From the NCBI GenBank assembly GCA_019828595.1, contig JAHQRK010000048.1, positions 1 to 64,000 on the forward strand: DNA of 64,000 bases, read 5' to 3'. Shown here one piece after another: positions 61,497-64,000 of this stretch. This stretch comes from Aphanomyces cochlioides (taxonomy: Eukaryota; Oomycota; Saprolegniomycetes; Saprolegniales; Verrucalvaceae). Within the stretch, counting starts at the first letter, position 1; every line of letters begins with the position of its first letter. Below the pieces are notes generated by a model that saw only the letters and a program-made list of their open reading frames with translations, had not been told where the DNA came from and made no database searches. A program made the translations under genes and the position numbers.

Positions 61497-64000
61497 TATC
61501 CAACCTCAAGGAAGCGTGACTTACAATATCGGATTCAACATCACGCTAACTCACCCGAGCACCATGATGATGAGAAGCGAGTCTGACCTGAATCTTACCT
61601 GGTGTTAACAGCCCCTGAGTCTGACATCAACGATGACTCAATGGATCCTCGCAGTTCCTCTGAAGACCTGACCTTGTCCGAAGAGACTACACTCGTGATC
61701 GCTTGCTCTGTACCCTTGCCCGAGAGGGATGATGACTTGTATTTGTCTGACTCAAGCGTTCTCCCTCTTGCCTTGACTGATGGGGGAGCGATCCATGCTG
61801 AGTCCACTCAAGAAATCGTCCGATATGAAGCAAGCAACTCCACTTCTGTCGCGACTCAATCGACGATCGTCGAGCACACTATCGTCACTCGCTCCATGAC
61901 TGCCAATCCACGCCGAGCAATTGCTGGACCGAATCCACTCGAACACCTTATTCCTCGCACTCTAGTCACAGAAAGAAGTGTCTGACTCAGACTCAACACG
62001 TGCGACCTACCTCGAATCTGCGTCTGGAACAAGGTCACTCGACTCCATTGCTGACTAACGCTCAAGTCATACCTGACACCGTTGAAATTGTCACTATCCA
62101 ACCTTCTCTTGGGATTCGACCAACGTCCGATCCACTGACCAAGTGAACTCTTACGATCCCGTTCTCCTAACTCATGATCAGTCCACGAACGCTCGACGGC
62201 TCTTACCTTCGTCTGCGCCGAGCCAAATGAACGATCCTCCAGCGAACCATGAACTCGTGCCTTCGGACGTTGAAATGGAAAATGAGACTCCCGAAACTGC
62301 CCTTACGTTGGTTTCCAATTTCTCCGTCCAACTGCAGTCGTTACAAACGCAAGTCGACTCCTCGTCCGTTATGTTCAACTCCCTCAACGATCGTTTGAAT
62401 CTTGCACTACAGACGTCGCAGTCGCAACACGAAATGGCGGTGACTTCCTTGAATTCTCTATCGATCTCCTTGCATGGACTCTCCGATCGCACTAACCAAG
62501 TCCAGCTCGAAATGAACTCTACTTATGGAGAACTCAAGTCTGCACTAACCGATCTTCAACATTCTAATCGATCTCCGACGCACGAAACCGACTTTGTCCG
62601 TTTGGAAACTGTCTTGGCTGGTCAACAAACTACCATTTCGAATTTGCATCAGTCCCTGCAACAGCACTCGGCTGAACAACAGCGCATTAGCCAGAACCTC
62701 GAGACTCTGGCTAACGACCGCGCCTCCGACTTTCATCGCATCTTACACAAACTACAGGTTTTGAGTCGCTCCCACGAAGAAACTCAAGCGGCGACTCAAC
62801 AAAAACTTGACCACAGCGAACTCAACCAAGTCGAACTCATCGAATCCAATCGCCGACTCAACGCACAAGTCGACGCTTTGACTCAGGACAACTCGACTCG
62901 ACTCCACCGCGTCCATACTCTCGAAGTCGCCTGTCAGGGACTCACTCGCGAAATCCACGCTGGTTCGAAATCTGAGTCTGATACCCCAGTGTCTACCAAC
63001 GGGTTTGACTCACCAAAATCGACACCTGATTCTACCCATCGGCTGCTCCTAGAACTTCAATCGTCCATCAACGCAATGGCAACCGAAATGTCCGACGTCA
63101 AGGAATCAATCGCCGACTCAACCTCTAATCAAGCATTCGGACGTGCTGTCAAGTATACCACGACTCCGACTTCCGACGATCAAGCTCATTGCGAATTCTT
63201 CATGAAGCAGCTGATCGATCAAGCTGACCGTTGTCAGCTGGGCGATTCTGATCGCAAGATGCTGCTCGGACTCAAACTCTCGTCCGACAAAGTCCACCCT
63301 GCCTTGAATCAGTGGTGGATCGCTTTGTCCAAGACCAAAAACGGTGACGTATGGAGTGAGATCTATGATAATTTCATGGATCGCTTCTGCAATCGCACCC
63401 CTCGTGAGCTTGTAGACCACCTGTTCGAGGACTCAGAACGACTTGAGGGGGAATCTGTTAAGGCCTATGCGATCCGACTCCAATCGATCCTTGATGATAT
63501 CGACGTACCCGACCACCAGGGAGTCGTTATCTTCAAACGTGGGGTCCAGCACGCGAGAGCTGAGTCCTGTCTGGAAAACACCGACAAGGAGCTCTGTTCT
63601 ATTGCTGACTGCATGAAGCTCCTTCGGACTCGCCAGATCCGACTTGATGATCCGCCTGTCTACCGTGAACGAATGCGATCTCGATCGGGATCCGCTTCTG
63701 GCCTCGTCTAAATCGAATCTCAGCGATCGATCCGCCCCTTCGAACCCCGAACAATCTCCTCGACCAAACCGTAGGAACTCGAAAGTCGGCTTCCAGGAGG
63801 ATCCGACTCTCGCTAAGATCCTCGATGCAATCCATACGACTCAGACGAGTCAACAAGCTTTCGTCGCCCAGATTCAACAACTGACTGAAGTCCTCGCGAA
63901 GCCAGCGACTCCGTTCTTCGCTGCCCCAGTCCAGGCTCAAATGAATGTCCCCAATGCATATCATTCGCCATACGCACCCGGATTCCCACAGCAACCTACT
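61497..64000 (+). mobile_element. Ty3/Gypsy-type element, gag region, runs off window
   Basis: Leader 61497-61640, then gag from 61641 (MDPRSSSEDLTLSEETTLVI). The same gag occurs inverted at 55225-56816. A single-base shift near 61985 and a small change near 62130 separate the first part from the long ORF 62143-63711. Beyond 63711 another frame stays open to the window end. No protease, reverse transcriptase or integrase is within the window, so the Ty3/Gypsy call rests on the gag domain. Confidence 0.75.
62143..63711 (+). CDS. Gag polyprotein with capsid (retrotrans_gag) domain
   Basis: 522 residues, probably the main part of a gag starting at 61641. Residues about 60-350 are coiled coil (NSLNDRLNLALQTSQ, LHQSLQQHSAEQQRISQNL, ELNQVELIESNRRLNAQVDA). 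Residues about 345-490 form the capsid-like domain (DRKMLLGLKLSSDKVHPALN, WWIALSKTKNGDVWSEIYDN, FCNRTPRELVDHLFEDSERL, ESVKAYAIRLQSILDDI). It assembles the retrotransposon particle. The frame stops at 63711. An overlapping frame (SKSNLSDRSAPSNPEQSPRP, then ILDAIHTTQTSQQAFVAQI) stays open to the end of the window, suggesting a -1 shift, either mutational or programmed. Confidence 0.8.
   Translation: MNSYDPVLLTHDQSTNARRLLPSSAPSQMNDPPANHELVPSDVEMENETPETALTLVSNFSVQLQSLQTQVDSSSVMFNSLNDRLNLALQTSQSQHEMAVTSLNSLSISLHGLSDRTNQVQLEMNSTYGELKSALTDLQHSNRSPTHETDFVRLETVLAGQQTTISNLHQSLQQHSAEQQRISQNLETLANDRASDFHRILHKLQVLSRSHEETQAATQQKLDHSELNQVELIESNRRLNAQVDALTQDNSTRLHRVHTLEVACQGLTREIHAGSKSESDTPVSTNGFDSPKSTPDSTHRLLLELQSSINAMATEMSDVKESIADSTSNQAFGRAVKYTTTPTSDDQAHCEFFMKQLIDQADRCQLGDSDRKMLLGLKLSSDKVHPALNQWWIALSKTKNGDVWSEIYDNFMDRFCNRTPRELVDHLFEDSERLEGESVKAYAIRLQSILDDIDVPDHQGVVIFKRGVQHARAESCLENTDKELCSIADCMKLLRTRQIRLDDPPVYRERMRSRSGSASGLV

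Noticed and set aside
1..64000. CRISPR arrays, operons, riboswitches or tRNA genes
   Set aside because: The organism is eukaryotic by introns and gene content; no regularly spaced short repeats and no convincing tRNA B-box or cloverleaf were seen.

Overview
The window looks like a transposon-rich, gene-poor stretch of a compact eukaryotic genome, most likely an oomycete of the Saprolegniales (Aphanomyces-like). The basis is a lineage-expanded F-box-like/leucine-rich protein family, an ankyrin-repeat TKL-type kinase, a stramenopile-type DDE transposase, Crypton tyrosine recombinases, and very short GT...AG introns (about 36-51 nt). There is no operon structure and no ribosome-binding sites. 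The assignment rests on family knowledge and could not be checked against a database.

Region by region. 1-3150: mostly non-coding, with one small secreted-protein gene carrying an RLLR motif (1972-2337). 3154-12522: three transposons nested in one another. A Tc1-like element (TA duplication) holds a piggyBac element (TTAA duplication). The piggyBac element carries a structurally intact five-exon transposase gene and a second gene, and that second gene is split by a stramenopile DDE element (TA duplication). 12500-16980: palindromes, dispersed repeats, transposase fragments and two short inverted-repeat elements. 17149-43043: the F-box-like/LRR cluster, with three intact genes (26837-28171 +, 29724-31070 -, 33669-35012 -), six broken copies (17149, 31919, 35917, 38493, 39982 and 42362, all +) and fragments elsewhere. 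It is interspersed with a tyrosine-recombinase gene (20194-22240), Tc1 remains and nested AT-rich inverted-repeat elements (23604-26335). 43120-43904: a truncated ankyrin array in which each 33-residue repeat is one 99-nt exon separated by about 45-nt introns. 43894-49390: pogo-like fragment, intron-containing Crypton, and a decayed LTR-type element on the minus strand. 49503-52245: ankyrin-kinase gene with the same 99-nt exon design. 53165-57070: broken Copia element fused to an inverted gag copy. 57710-58312: a 2-Cys peroxiredoxin, the only clear housekeeping gene. 58870-60423: Harbinger-type remnants. 61497-64000: a second, forward copy of the same gag, running off the window.

The F-box-like/LRR proteins are plausible substrate adaptors, the kinase a signalling protein and the peroxiredoxin a peroxide-detoxifying enzyme; no pathway links them here. 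Most of the biology visible is genome dynamics: insertion, tandem and inverted duplication, and gene decay. Several frame breaks are single missing A residues in A-runs, so some apparent pseudogenes may be sequence errors.
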